Shown: piece by piece, positions 1 to 9,789 of the stretch
How the letters are laid out: every line of letters begins with the position of its first letter
Position numbering within the stretch: position 1 is the stretch's first letter
NCBI GenBank assembly: GCA_041739465.1
Contig: JBGSNX010000008.1
Coordinates: forward strand, 62,001-126,000
From: BOKV01 sp041739465
Lineage (GTDB): Bacteria > Pseudomonadota > Alphaproteobacteria > Rhizobiales > Rhizobiaceae
Direction: 5' to 3'
Length of the DNA stretch: 64,000 nt
Notes under the pieces: model-generated
What the model saw: the letters and a program-made list of their open reading frames with translations, nothing else
What the model was told of the DNA's origin: nothing
Database searches by the model: none
Made by a program: the position numbers and the translations under genes

Positions 1-1991
1 ACGAAGCCACCTTCGATCTGGCCAATGTCGATTGCCGGATTGAGCGATGAACCGACATCGTGAAGAATGTCGACCCGGTCGATCTTCATCTCGCCGGTCA
101 AGGTGTCGATCGTGACCTCGCTGCACGAGGCACCATAAGCAAAATAAAGGAATGGGTTGCCGGTTGCAGTATTGCGATCCCACGTAATTCCGGGCGTGGA
201 GTAGAACCCTGTCGATGACATCGGAACCCGTTCGAGGAAACATTTCTTGGCCAGTTCGGCAAAGTCCATTTCATGGCTGCCGACAAATACCTTTCCGCCT
301 GAAAACCGCACATCACCAATTTTTGCCTGATGCAATTGCGCCGCCAATGCTGCCATTTTGCTGCGGATTTGCTGCGCAGCATTTTTTGCCGCCATGCCGT
401 TGAGATCAGTACCCGAGGAGGCTGCGGTGGGCGTGGTATTGGGCACCTTGTCGGTGGCCGTCGCGGTGATTTTCACGCGGCTGATATCAACGCCGAATTC
501 TTCGGCCACGACCTGCGCCACCTTGAGATAAAGCCCTTGCCCCATCTCCGTGCCGCCATGGTTCACTTGGATTGACCCATCCGTATAGACATGAACCAAA
601 GCCCCGGCCTGATTGAGATGCTTGAGCGTAAAGGAAATACCGAACTTGACTGGGTTGAGCGAAATACCCTTCTTGAGCCATGTGTTTTGCGCATTGAAAC
701 TTGCCACCGCTTTGCGGCGCGCCCGATAGTCGCTGCTGCGCTCCAGCTCAGCCACAAGTGGCTTTAGGATGTTGTCGGTGACCTTCATGCCGTAAGGCGT
801 GATGTCGCGACCGGGTCCGTAGAAATTCCGTCGGCGCACGTCCAACGGATCCTCTCCCCGCAGGATGGCGATCTGGTCCATCATCCGCTCGCAAAACACC
901 ATGCCTTGTGGTCCGCCAAATCCGCGAAAGGCCGTGTTGGAAACCGTGTCGGTTTTCACCCGCTTCGAAAGGATTTTTACCTGCGGATAGAAGTAGGAAT
1001 TGTCGCTGTGAAACATGGTCCGGTCGTTGACGCCGAGCGACAAATCCGCCGAATAGCCACAGCGGGCGGCAAACAAGACATCGACCGCTTCGATCCGGCC
1101 ACTCTCGTCAACGCCTGCCTTCCAGCGGACTTCAAAATCGTGCCGCTTGCCGGTCGCCACAAAATCATCATCGCGGTCCAGCCGCATCTTGGCCGGTTTG
1201 CCGGTGATATGTGCCGCCAGTGCGGCAAGACAAGCCCATTGTCCAGCCTGGCTTTCTTTGCCGCCGAAGCCTCCGCCCATGCGGCGGCATTCACAGACCA
1301 CCATGGCTTCTGGCAGCTTCAGCATGCGCGCCACCAAATGCTGCACTTCGCTGGGGTGCTGCGTGGAGCAATGAACCTTCATGGTTCCGCCCTCGCCCGG
1401 CATCGCCGAAGATATCTGCCCTTCCAGATAGAAATGCTCCTGGCCGCCGATTTTCATCTCGCCTTCAACAAGGGCATGCGCGCTTTTCAATGCAGGCGCA
1501 GGATCGCCACGCCCGAAGGAATAGTCGGGCAAAACCTGCAGACCCTGCGCTTCACCCTGCGCGACTGTGACTATCGGTTTTTCAACCTCGATCTCGATAC
1601 GGCCCAGCCGCGCAGCGCGCCGCGCGGCATCGCGTGAAGTGGCAACCACACAGAAAACCACCTGCCCGTGAAACAGCACCTCACCTTCGGCAAGGATCGG
1701 GTCACCACCAATCGATGGACTGCAATCATTGACACCTGGAATGTCCGCCGCTGTCAGCACGGCCACCACACCCGGTGCGGAACGGACGGTTGAAAGATCC
1801 ATGGACTTGATCCGGCCACGTGCCTTGGGTGACAAGCCCGGCGCCAGATGCAGCGTCCCTGCCGGCTCTGCAGCATCGTCAATGTAGATGGCCGAGCCTT
1901 GCACATGCAGCGATGCGCTGTCATGCGCCAGCGCCTTGCCAACAGCTGCTGTGTCTTCAAGCCTGTTGCGTATGGAGCGGTTGCTGCTCAT
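1..1991 (-). CDS. xdhB: Xanthine dehydrogenase molybdopterin-binding subunit XdhB (C-terminus cut by window edge)
   Basis: Large molybdenum-cofactor subunit that oxidises hypoxanthine and xanthine to urate with XdhA. Reading leftwards from the ATG at 1991, the translation carries the family motifs GGGFGGKES and AFRGFGGPQG, and close to the edge GQIEGGF, part of the Moco-binding region. About 663 codons are inside the window; the family is usually near 780 residues, so roughly the last hundred are missing. The ATG overlaps the xdhA stop (ATGA, 1988-1991), so the two are translationally coupled. An xdhC maturation gene, if present, would lie beyond the left edge. Confidence 0.93.
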   Translation of the reverse strand, partial: MSSNRSIRNRLEDTAAVGKALAHDSASLHVQGSAIYIDDAAEPAGTLHLAPGLSPKARGRIKSMDLSTVRSAPGVVAVLTAADIPGVNDCSPSIGGDPILAEGEVLFHGQVVFCVVATSRDAARRAARLGRIEIEVEKPIVTVAQGEAQGLQVLPDYSFGRGDPAPALKSAHALVEGEMKIGGQEHFYLEGQISSAMPGEGGTMKVHCSTQHPSEVQHLVARMLKLPEAMVVCECRRMGGGFGGKESQAGQWACLAALAAHITGKPAKMRLDRDDDFVATGKRHDFEVRWKAGVDESGRIEAVDVLFAARCGYSADLSLGVNDRTMFHSDNSYFYPQVKILSKRVKTDTVSNTAFRGFGGPQGMVFCERMMDQIAILRGEDPLDVRRRNFYGPGRDITPYGMKVTDNILKPLVAELERSSDYRARRKAVASFNAQNTWLKKGISLNPVKFGISFTLKHLNQAGALVHVYTDGSIQVNHGGTEMGQGLYLKVAQVVAEEFGVDISRVKITATATDKVPNTTPTAASSGTDLNGMAAKNAAQQIRSKMAALAAQLHQAKIGDVRFSGGKVFVGSHEMDFAELAKKCFLERVPMSSTGFYSTPGITWDRNTATGNPFLYFAYGASCSEVTIDTLTGEMKIDRVDILHDVGSSLNPAIDIGQIEGGF

Positions 1992-3457
1992 TGCGCAGTC
2001 TCCCGCATTGCCACGACACGTGTGGCGCTGCCGTCCATGCCCGAAATTTCAGCAATAGCCTTGCGCAGCAGGTTCCTGGTTACGCGCATGCGGTAGCTGG
2101 CCGAAGCGCGCATGTCATCAATCGGTGCGTAGTCCTTTTGCAATGCATCCACTGCCTTAGCCAGCGCTGTTTCGTCACCCAACTTCACGCCGGCCAATGC
2201 AGCCTCGGTGTGCTTTGCGCGTTTTGGAGTTGCTGCCATTCCGCCGCTGGCAATTCGCACTGCTGCAATGCGGCCATCAGACACTGTTGCCTTGATTGCG
2301 AACATCACGGCAGAGATATCCTGGTCGAACCGCTTGGAAATCTTGTAGGCACGAAAATGATCGCGTGCGCTTGGCAACGGAACCATAATCTTGGCAACCA
2401 GTTCACCGGGGGCGCGATCCTGCTTGCCATAAGCAATGAAGAAATCCTCCAGCGCCAGGGTCCGCGTCACACCGCCAAGATTCAGCTCCAGCGAAGCACC
2501 AAGCGCAATCAGCATGGGCGGCATGTCGCCGATGGGCGAGCCATTGGCAATGTTGCCGCCAATGGTGCCACTGGCACGAACCTGCTGCGAACCGATGCGG
2601 CGCATGACTTCATGAATGTCAGGATCGATCGAACCCAGTTCCGCCATTGCATCGCCATAGGTTGCGCCTGCCCCGATAACCAATTGAACTTTCGACTTGC
2701 GAATGGTGGCAAAGCCATCAGCCCGCCCGGTGTGAATGATCTTCGGCAGAATGCGCAACTGCTTGGTGATCCACAAGCCGACATCGGTTGCCCCCGAAAC
2801 AATCGTTGCGTCGGGGTGCTTTGCACAAAGTTTGGCGAGCGACTTCACGCTGGCGGGCGCTGCAAAAAAGCGCTCTGCCGAGCCGACAAACAAGTCTTCG
2901 CCATCGCGCATGGCGCCAAGCAGGGCAGTTGTTTCGTCAAACCGGGCAGCAAGCGCGTCGCCCGGCGTGCCGTCAATTGCAGCAAGTGCCGCATCGGCAA
3001 TCGGGCGATACCCGGTGCAACGGCACAAATTGCCGGCCAGCCAGTCATTGACAATGCTGCGGTCTGGCCGAACTCCGGCATGGTAGAGCGCAAACAGGCT
3101 CATTACGATGCCTGGCGTGCAGAAACCACATTGCGACCCGTGCTGCTCGACCATCGCCTGCTGCACTGGATGCAGCACTCCACCAACTGCAAGATCATCA
3201 ACTGTTATGATGTTGCGGCCATCGCATTGGCCAAGCAACTGGATGCAGGCATTGACCGGCTCATAGGTCAGAACGCCTTCCCTGATGCGCCCTGCGGCAA
3301 CGGTACAGGCGCCGCAATCGCCCTCGTTGCAGCCTTCCTTGGTACCTTTCGAACCTTCGCGCAGCCGCAGATAGTCGAGCAGCGTTTCGTTCGGCCCTAC
3401 CTCGGCCAGCTCCACCCGCTTGCCATTTCTGGCAAAAACCAGCCGGTCCCTTGGCAT
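1988..3457 (-). CDS. xdhA: Xanthine dehydrogenase FeS/FAD subunit XdhA
   Basis: Small subunit that passes electrons from the Moco site through two 2Fe-2S clusters to FAD and NAD. The 489 residues start with a ferredoxin-like domain (Cys43, 48, 51, 71), then a second cluster domain (Cys110, Cys113, and Cys145/147 in CRCTGY), followed from about residue 190 by a CO-dehydrogenase-type FAD domain. The ATG at 3457 has AGGAG upstream (CAGGAGACATTGG). It precedes and overlaps xdhB by 4 bases. With guanine deaminase at 10-11 kb it points to purine catabolism. Confidence 0.95.
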   Translation of the reverse strand: MPRDRLVFARNGKRVELAEVGPNETLLDYLRLREGSKGTKEGCNEGDCGACTVAAGRIREGVLTYEPVNACIQLLGQCDGRNIITVDDLAVGGVLHPVQQAMVEQHGSQCGFCTPGIVMSLFALYHAGVRPDRSIVNDWLAGNLCRCTGYRPIADAALAAIDGTPGDALAARFDETTALLGAMRDGEDLFVGSAERFFAAPASVKSLAKLCAKHPDATIVSGATDVGLWITKQLRILPKIIHTGRADGFATIRKSKVQLVIGAGATYGDAMAELGSIDPDIHEVMRRIGSQQVRASGTIGGNIANGSPIGDMPPMLIALGASLELNLGGVTRTLALEDFFIAYGKQDRAPGELVAKIMVPLPSARDHFRAYKISKRFDQDISAVMFAIKATVSDGRIAAVRIASGGMAATPKRAKHTEAALAGVKLGDETALAKAVDALQKDYAPIDDMRASASYRMRVTRNLLRKAIAEISGMDGSATRVVAMRETAQ

Positions 3458-3531
3458 CCAATGTCTCCTGAAAATTTACCGTCTGGTCAAACTAGATCAG
3501 TGGCATGGCCAGTGCAATTGACGCGGAGCGC

Positions 3532-3560
3532 AAAAAAGCCGCGCTGACGGGCAGCGCGGC
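3532..3560 (-). terminator. Rho-independent terminator of the 3592-4176 gene
   Basis: Perfect 8-bp stem GCCGCGCT/AGCGCGGC around a 7-nt loop. Read on the minus strand it is followed by six T residues (3532-3537). It lies just downstream of the secreted hydrolase gene and separates it from xdhA. Confidence 0.85.
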
Positions 3561-3591
3561 TGAATGCAGTCAGACAAATGGCAAATTGCGA

Positions 3592-4176
3592 TTATTTGCC
3601 TACGGTTGCCAGAACCAGCGACACGGCGCGCGACTGGATACGCGGGTCCTTGTCGATCTGGACGTGGTCAACGTTCGGCGCAAAGCCGCGAATGTCCACA
3701 TTGTCGATCGAACCGGAGAAGCCGGCCGTTGCGCGGTAAGGATTTCCCCGGCCGCTGTTGGCGATGTAGAAATTGACTACACGGGCCGAACCGGCACTGA
3801 AAGGCGCTGGCGGGGCAAAACCTGGGTCAAAGCCGACCACGAGCGCAACCGGCACACCGGCCTTGCCAAGCTTGTTGGCCATCTGCGAGGCTTCCTGGCC
3901 GCCGACCGAATGACCCATGATCACGATGGGGAACGAAACACCACCGGTCTTGCTGCGTTTGATGATGCTGTCTGCAAGGCCGCTCCAGGCACCGTTGGAA
4001 TAGGCCCGGGCATTCACGCCGCGGTTTTTCAACTGGCGTGTCATCTGGTTCATGCCATCGGAGAACACGTCGAACGCGCCGCGAATGACGTAAACTTCTT
4101 CGGCCTTGACCGGCACTGCACTGGCGGCAACGGCAAGTGTGAACACCGCTGCAGCAATAGTTTTCAGGTTAAGCAT
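3592..4176 (-). CDS. Small secreted alpha/beta-hydrolase-like protein
   Basis: A 194-residue protein with a clear signal peptide (starts MLNLKTIAAAVFTLAVAASA, cleavage near VKA-EE). The nucleophile-elbow motif GHSVGG gives a likely catalytic serine, and a late His (NVDHVQ) could complete a triad, so a lipase- or esterase-like fold is likely, although the protein is short for the family. A longer reading frame begins at 4215, but the ATG at 4176 follows GAGGG and starts exactly at the signal peptide. The gene is followed by its own terminator and appears monocistronic. Substrate unknown. Confidence 0.75.
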   Translation of the reverse strand: MLNLKTIAAAVFTLAVAASAVPVKAEEVYVIRGAFDVFSDGMNQMTRQLKNRGVNARAYSNGAWSGLADSIIKRSKTGGVSFPIVIMGHSVGGQEASQMANKLGKAGVPVALVVGFDPGFAPPAPFSAGSARVVNFYIANSGRGNPYRATAGFSGSIDNVDIRGFAPNVDHVQIDKDPRIQSRAVSLVLATVGK

Positions 4177-4276
4177 TGCACCCTCTTTCGAATCTGGAAA
4201 AGTTGAAGACCCCATTACCCCGCATTGTCACAAAAGCGGCGTCTCTTTCAAGTCCCGGCAAACAATTCGGCGTGTT

Positions 4277-5062
4277 TCAGGCAGAAAGACCGCCATCAAT
4301 TCCAAGTGCCTGCCCGTTGAAAAAGCTGTTGTCACGCGAAATGGCCCAAATCATGGCCTGAACCACTTCTTCCACTTCTCCAAGCCGCTGCATCGGATTG
4401 AACGAAGTCATGTTCGCTTCAGCCTTCTCGCGGCCGTGCGGAGAAGCTTCAAGCGGTGCCATCACCATGTCGGTCTTGGTGAACGCGGGACAGATCGCGT
4501 TGATCCGCAGACCCTTGCGCGCATATTCCATGGCAGCCGAGCGCGTCAGACCAATAACACCATGCTTGGCGGCGCTGTAGGCCGCAAGCATCGGTGAGCC
4601 CATGATGCCTGCCGCAGAGGCAACATTGAGAATGCGTCCCTGCCCGCCATGTTCGACGACGCCCTTCAAAAGCAGCGGTATCTGGTGCTTCATGGCGTAG
4701 AAGACGCCCATCAGATCAACCGCGATCACCTGTTGGGCCAGCGCGCTGTCGGTTTCGTGCAGCCGTGTTTGAGGTTGTGCAATTCCGGCATTGTTGATCG
4801 CCACGGTCAAATGCCCATTCTGGTTCGCTACCAGTTCGGCGATCTTCTGCGAAACAGCCTCCCGCGAAATGTCACCTGAAATGCCAATCGCTTCGCCGCC
4901 TTTGGCAAGGATTGCGTCAACCGTGTCCGCCACCATCGCGTCGGTCAGATCGGTGACAATGAGTTTGGCACCGCCAGCTGCCAGCCGCTCGCTGACCGCC
5001 CGGCCAAAGCCGCGCCCAGCGCCTGACACGTAGGCAATTTCGCCGGTGAAGTTTTGATGCAT
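4277..5062 (-). CDS. Short-chain dehydrogenase/reductase (SDR)
   Basis: NAD(P)-dependent oxidoreductase of the classical SDR type, 261 residues. The cofactor motif SGAGRGFG is at 13-20, NNAG at 90-93, the catalytic serine near 149, and Tyr162 with Lys166 in YSAAK. The C-terminus ends FNGQALGIDGGLSA, typical of the family. The ATG at 5062 has GGGAGG six bases upstream. It resembles 3-hydroxyacyl or 3-hydroxybutyrate dehydrogenases, but the substrate cannot be fixed from sequence. It lies downstream of the flavoprotein gene on the same strand with a 116-bp gap. Confidence 0.85.
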   Translation of the reverse strand: MHQNFTGEIAYVSGAGRGFGRAVSERLAAGGAKLIVTDLTDAMVADTVDAILAKGGEAIGISGDISREAVSQKIAELVANQNGHLTVAINNAGIAQPQTRLHETDSALAQQVIAVDLMGVFYAMKHQIPLLLKGVVEHGGQGRILNVASAAGIMGSPMLAAYSAAKHGVIGLTRSAAMEYARKGLRINAICPAFTKTDMVMAPLEASPHGREKAEANMTSFNPMQRLGEVEEVVQAMIWAISRDNSFFNGQALGIDGGLSA

Positions 5063-5178
5063 GTGCAGCCTCCCTCAGAACAAGTGTAGGCGAGGCAAGC
5101 TTGCGTGGGAAGGCGCTAACCAACAAGCCGGGGTTTGGGGCCAGCGCAAAAATTTGGCGGTCAGGCCGGTCTGCCCTC

Positions 5179-7614
5179 TCACCCGCGCATCTTTTCGCCC
5201 TTCGGGTCAAACAGCGGCTCGGCTTGAAGCTTGGCCTTGCACATTTCGCCGAGAATCTCGATTTCCCAGCCGTTTGCCTCGCCTGCCAGCTCCTTGGGAA
5301 CATACCCCATCGCCATTGATTTGCGCTGCGCATGGGCGTAGCCACCGGACGTTATCCAGCCGACCACCTTGCCCTTGTGCCATACAGGTTCATCGCCAAG
5401 GCATTCGGCATCCTTTGCGCTCACAGTGAAGGCCACGAGGCGCAATTTTCCGCCGGATTTTTTCTCAGTCAGCGCAGCCTTGCGGCCGATGAAGTTGACG
5501 TTCTTGTCATAAGCCACGAAACGCGACAGTCCAGCTTCCATCGGGCCATAGATCGGACGGTATTCGCGGCCCCAGCTCGCCCAGTTCTTTTCAAGCCGCA
5601 ACGCGTTGAGCGCCCGAAGACCAAACGGCACAATCTTGAAAGCTTTGCCTTCCTTGTTGAGAAGGTCCCAAACGTAGCGCAGGTAATCAACCGGCATCCA
5701 GATTTCATAACCAAGATCGCCGGTATAGGTAACCTTGCCAACCAGGCACGGCGCGTGGCCGATTTCCAACCGCCGAACGTCCATGAAGCGGAAGGCTTTC
5801 GCCGAAACGTCGTCATGCGTGACCTTTTCCAGCAACGCCCGTGCATTGGGCCCGGCAATCGAGACACCGCACATGGCAAGACCGAGTGTATCAATGCGCA
5901 CCGAACCGTTTTTCGGCATCAGCGCCTCGAAATGGCGCATGTAATAATCCTCGGCGATGCCCGAACCAGCCATGAAATATTTCTCGCCCTTGGCATCGCT
6001 GATGTTGGCGACTGTCAGATCGCCGATCAGTTTTCCATTCTCGTTGAGCATTGGGGCAAGCGTCATGCGGCCGGGTGCCGGGAGTTTGCAGGCAAGCACC
6101 TTGTCAAGAAATCCGCGAGCACCCTTGCCGGAAACCTCGAACTTCGAGAAGCCGGAAATGTCGAGAATGCCGACCGATCTGCGCACGGCCTTTGCTTCGC
6201 GGGCCACATGGTCGAAATCGGTTGACCGGCGCCACGAGAACTTTTCCTTCACGCCTTTGGGCGCGTACCAAAGCGGGCTTTCCAGTCCGAACGACACCCC
6301 CATCTGCCCGCCCAGCGCGACATGCCTGTCGTAAAGGGGCGTGGTACGCAGCGGCCGCGCTGCCGGAAGCTCCTCGTTTGGAAAGCGGATGCGGAAACGA
6401 CGGGAGTAGTTCTCGCGAACTTTTTCGTTGGTGAAGGACAGCGTCGCCCAGTTTCCATAGCGGGCATTGTCCATCGCCCAGACGTCAAAGCCCGGATCGC
6501 CGTCGACCATCCAGTTGGACAGCGCCAGTCCCACGCCGCCGCCTTGGCTGAAACCGGCCATCACGCCGCAGGCAAGCCAGTATCCCTGCATGCCGCGCAC
6601 CGGTCCGATCAGCGGATTGCCGTCGGGCGCAAACGTGAACGGGCCATTGATGACGTTCTTGATGCCGACATTTGCAAGCGGCGGATAGTGCTTGAAAGCC
6701 ACTTCCAGCGATGGGGCAATGCGGTCAAGATCGGGCTGCAACAAAGCCATGCTGAAATCCCAGGGCGTGTTGACTGGCGACCATGGAGTGGCAGCGCGCT
6801 CATAGGTGCCAAACAGGATGCCGTTTCGCTCCTGACGCGAATAGATTTCGCCTTCAAAATCGATGATGTGGATGACTTCCTTGCCGGTCTCCTTGTTGTA
6901 GGCAACGACTTCCGGCACTTCCTCGGTGATCAGGTAGTGGTGCTCCATCGCAAGCACCGGCAATTCCAACCCGACCATGCGACCGCAATCGCGTGCCCAC
7001 AATCCACCCGCATTGACCACATGCTCGGCAATGATATCGCCCTTAGTGGTGTTGAGAACCCACATGCCGTCTTCACGCTGATGCATGTCGGTGATCCGGC
7101 ATTTCTCGCGGATTTTTGCGCCCTTGATCCTCGCCGCCTTAGCGTAGGCTTGTGTGGTGCCGGAGGGGTCCAGATGCCCTTCAATCGGGTCCCACAAACC
7201 GGCCATGAACTGCTTCTCGTCAAGAATGGGGAACTGGGACTTGGCTTCCAGTGGCGTCACCATTTCCAGATCCATGCCCATGTAGCGGCCACGGGCACGC
7301 GTGTTCTTCATGGCCTCGACGCGCTCTTTCGTCTTGGCAAGCTGTATTCCGCCGGTAAGGTGCACGCCGCAGGATTGGCCGGAAATCTCCTCGATCTCCT
7401 TGTAGAGTTCCACGGTGTATTGCTGCATCTTGGCAACGTTCGGATCACCGTTCAGCGTGTGAAATCCGCCGGCGGCATGCCAAGTGGAACCGGAGGTGAG
7501 CACGTCGCGCTCGACCAGCAGGATGTCTGTCCAACCGCGCTTGGCAAGGTGGTAAAGCACCGAGCAGCCAACTACGCCGCCGCCAATAACCACAACCCGA
7601 TACTGCTCGCTCAT
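5179..7614 (-). CDS. FAD-dependent oxidoreductase, dimethylglycine/sarcosine dehydrogenase-like (DAO + GcvT domains)
   Basis: About 811 residues. The N-terminus has a dinucleotide-binding motif VVIGGGVVGCS and the GSTWHAAGG segment in which dimethylglycine-type dehydrogenases carry covalently bound FAD. The C-terminal half is GcvT-like and would bind tetrahydrofolate to accept the one-carbon unit. The start was moved from 7668 to the ATG at 7614, which has GGGAG upstream and begins directly before the FAD motif. It probably oxidises an N-methylated glycine or a similar secondary or tertiary amine. The gcvTHP operon at 53-57 kb would connect in the same one-carbon and glycine metabolism. Confidence 0.88.
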   Translation of the reverse strand: MSEQYRVVVIGGGVVGCSVLYHLAKRGWTDILLVERDVLTSGSTWHAAGGFHTLNGDPNVAKMQQYTVELYKEIEEISGQSCGVHLTGGIQLAKTKERVEAMKNTRARGRYMGMDLEMVTPLEAKSQFPILDEKQFMAGLWDPIEGHLDPSGTTQAYAKAARIKGAKIREKCRITDMHQREDGMWVLNTTKGDIIAEHVVNAGGLWARDCGRMVGLELPVLAMEHHYLITEEVPEVVAYNKETGKEVIHIIDFEGEIYSRQERNGILFGTYERAATPWSPVNTPWDFSMALLQPDLDRIAPSLEVAFKHYPPLANVGIKNVINGPFTFAPDGNPLIGPVRGMQGYWLACGVMAGFSQGGGVGLALSNWMVDGDPGFDVWAMDNARYGNWATLSFTNEKVRENYSRRFRIRFPNEELPAARPLRTTPLYDRHVALGGQMGVSFGLESPLWYAPKGVKEKFSWRRSTDFDHVAREAKAVRRSVGILDISGFSKFEVSGKGARGFLDKVLACKLPAPGRMTLAPMLNENGKLIGDLTVANISDAKGEKYFMAGSGIAEDYYMRHFEALMPKNGSVRIDTLGLAMCGVSIAGPNARALLEKVTHDDVSAKAFRFMDVRRLEIGHAPCLVGKVTYTGDLGYEIWMPVDYLRYVWDLLNKEGKAFKIVPFGLRALNALRLEKNWASWGREYRPIYGPMEAGLSRFVAYDKNVNFIGRKAALTEKKSGGKLRLVAFTVSAKDAECLGDEPVWHKGKVVGWITSGGYAHAQRKSMAMGYVPKELAGEANGWEIEILGEMCKAKLQAEPLFDPKGEKMRG

Positions 7615-7724
7615 GTGCCTGCTCCCGCGCCTTGCCCAAATCGGACATATGCAGTGAAGCCTATCCAAGCTGGAAATTCACAAAAGGCACAAAAGCGGCG
7701 GGGAAAGGCGTTTTCGGGAACCGC

Positions 7725-9755
7725 TCAGCCAGCCTTGGCATAGGCTTCGAAAGCCGCCTTCATTTTAGGGCCAAAGGCTCCGTCCAATGGGCCGGAATAG
7801 TGGCCAGCGTCCTTGAGCGTTCGTTGCATCTCACGGATCGAATCGCTGCCAAAGGCGTTCATCTCATCGGTGCCGATTTGCGACTGCGACCAAGTGGTTC
7901 CAAGCTTGACGGCTTGCATGAACCATCGCGCCGCCTCGCCGGGATCTTTCGATGTCCCCGACCCGTTTGCATAGGCATAGGCCAAATTGTTGGCAACTTC
8001 CGTTTCTCCGGCTGCTTCTGCCTTGATGTACCAATGGAAGGCTGTAGCATCGTCTTTCGGCACACCTTCACCATAGGCATAGGCAATGCCAAGCCTCTGC
8101 ATGCCGTAGCCATCGCCCGTTGCAGCGGATTTGCGATACCAACTTACTGACTGCGCAAAATCTTTTTGAAGGCCTGCCCTGCCTTCTTCATACATCATGC
8201 CAACGCCGGCCATGCCCTGGCCATCTCCAAGTTCTGCCGCCTTGCGATACCATTCAAGTGCAAGCGCATCGCTCTTTTCAAGATTGCCCAATCCGTAAAT
8301 GTGGAGATAGGCCATCGCAGAGGCAGCTTGTGCATAGCCCAGACCTGCAGCTTTCTGGAACAGTTGCGCAGCTTCCGCAGCTGGTGCCTGATCGGTATTC
8401 ACTTCAGATCCGTTGCGGGCCGTCAAAACCCGGGCCAACAGGTAAAGGCGATAGGGATCGTTCGGTGCCGAGGCAAGCGATGCCCTGCAATCGCGCTCCA
8501 CTTTCGTAAGGTCGGTTTTTTGAAGCGACGCGAAGTTCGAGCTGTTGGCGCCTGCAGCAAGCTCACAATCAGCCTTTGCTTGTTCAGGGTCCAAAGTGAC
8601 GTCAGGCAAACGATTGAGCAGCGCAAGCGATTGCCCGCCCAACGGAGCAGCCTGCTGGCCGATTTTCGCGCCCTGCCTGGCCAGTTCCTTGCGGGCAAGC
8701 GAAACCCGCAAATCATCTTCAGATCCATGGCGCTCGACGAATGCTTCCCACGCTTCAGGTGACCCGATCGAGCGGGCGAGTTCAAAGTCTGAAGCCAACG
8801 ATCCTGTTACAGGGACTGTTTGCTGCGGGGTTTGTGTCACCGGTGCGGCCTGTTCAAGTCTTACCGACGGTGCAGCGCTACCGCTGGAACCACCAAGAAA
8901 AATGCGCCCGCCTCTGGTCTGGTCATAATAGGCGACATTTTGCTGATGTGGTTGGCGCGTGTCGGGATCGATCACCGACGCTGCAAGCTCCGCGACCGTT
9001 TCACGAACGTCCACCGCAAGGTCGGCCAGGTGAATGTCCGACTGCCTTAGCTTCTCGGCAAATACCCGCGTGAAAACCGAGTTCTGGATGGTCTCGCTAT
9101 CGGAAAGCCTGTCGAGCGCCCGTTGTCCGATACCCGCAGAGTAGATGGTGAAAACGCCCACTGCCTTGACCGGCTCAACAAGACCGCGCGATTGCATCCC
9201 CAGATCACGGGTCAGCGAGCGCGTGGTATCGCCAAAAGGACTGTTTCGGCAGGCATCGATGACCAGCACCGCCAGCCTCGCTCCGCGCGCCTGGATTTTT
9301 TCGATGACATAGGCTTCTGAAATCGCGGTGCGTTCCAGCGTGAGGTCGCTCCAGGACTCGATCGGTGGAATATCGCCCGGCAGCAGGAAGTTGCCGGTTT
9401 TCATGCCGATCCCATGCCCGGCATAGAAAAAGAAGGCGGTGTCGCCGGGTTCTATCCGGGATAGGAAAACCGAGAACTTTTGGATGAACTCATCGCCGCT
9501 GGTGTCCTTGGCGTGCTCGACATGGTCAAAACCGATGTCGCGCAATGTCCGCGCGATGGTTTCGGAGTCCGAAACCGCCGTGCGCAACTGCTTGTCGGCG
9601 GAAAGGCTCGTATAGGCATTGATGCCCACAACAAAACCCACGCGCTTGGAGGCCAAAGCCTGAGGCGCAGCCAGGAAAAGGATAGCGATTGCAATGCGAA
9701 CAATGGTCTGCACGGCTGACCTCGCAATGGTCTGAAAATTGAACAAGGCGAACAT
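7725..9755 (-). CDS. Secreted caspase-like (peptidase C14) protein with Sel1 repeats and PG-binding-like tail
   Basis: About 676 residues from the ATG at 9755, which starts a signal peptide ending near PQALA-SK. A metacaspase-type p20 domain follows, with the catalytic pair visible as His114 (FFYAGHG) and Cys169 (VIDACRNSPFG). After a linker come Sel1-like repeats (e.g. ALEWYRKAAELGDGQG, SVSWYRKSAATGDGYG, FHWYIKAEAAGE). The last 40 residues (LKDAGHYSGPLDGAFGPK) resemble a peptidoglycan-binding domain 1 half. Another in-frame ATG at 9824 lies inside the upstream small gene and gives a basic leader less like a signal peptide. Role unknown; periplasmic protease or scaffold are possibilities. Confidence 0.82.
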   Translation of the reverse strand: MFALFNFQTIARSAVQTIVRIAIAILFLAAPQALASKRVGFVVGINAYTSLSADKQLRTAVSDSETIARTLRDIGFDHVEHAKDTSGDEFIQKFSVFLSRIEPGDTAFFFYAGHGIGMKTGNFLLPGDIPPIESWSDLTLERTAISEAYVIEKIQARGARLAVLVIDACRNSPFGDTTRSLTRDLGMQSRGLVEPVKAVGVFTIYSAGIGQRALDRLSDSETIQNSVFTRVFAEKLRQSDIHLADLAVDVRETVAELAASVIDPDTRQPHQQNVAYYDQTRGGRIFLGGSSGSAAPSVRLEQAAPVTQTPQQTVPVTGSLASDFELARSIGSPEAWEAFVERHGSEDDLRVSLARKELARQGAKIGQQAAPLGGQSLALLNRLPDVTLDPEQAKADCELAAGANSSNFASLQKTDLTKVERDCRASLASAPNDPYRLYLLARVLTARNGSEVNTDQAPAAEAAQLFQKAAGLGYAQAASAMAYLHIYGLGNLEKSDALALEWYRKAAELGDGQGMAGVGMMYEEGRAGLQKDFAQSVSWYRKSAATGDGYGMQRLGIAYAYGEGVPKDDATAFHWYIKAEAAGETEVANNLAYAYANGSGTSKDPGEAARWFMQAVKLGTTWSQSQIGTDEMNAFGSDSIREMQRTLKDAGHYSGPLDGAFGPKMKAAFEAYAKAG

Positions 9756-9789
9756 ATCACGGCCCGCGCCGAACAAAAGCCGGAATCGC

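Noticed and set aside
1820..3547. A 575-codon open frame on the plus strand opposite xdhA
   Set aside because: It lies antisense to a complete, motif-rich xdhA and has no recognisable domain or ribosome site; a GC-rich shadow frame.
6322..7743. A 473-codon plus-strand frame opposite the flavoprotein gene
   Set aside because: Antisense shadow of a gene with clear FAD and GcvT motifs.
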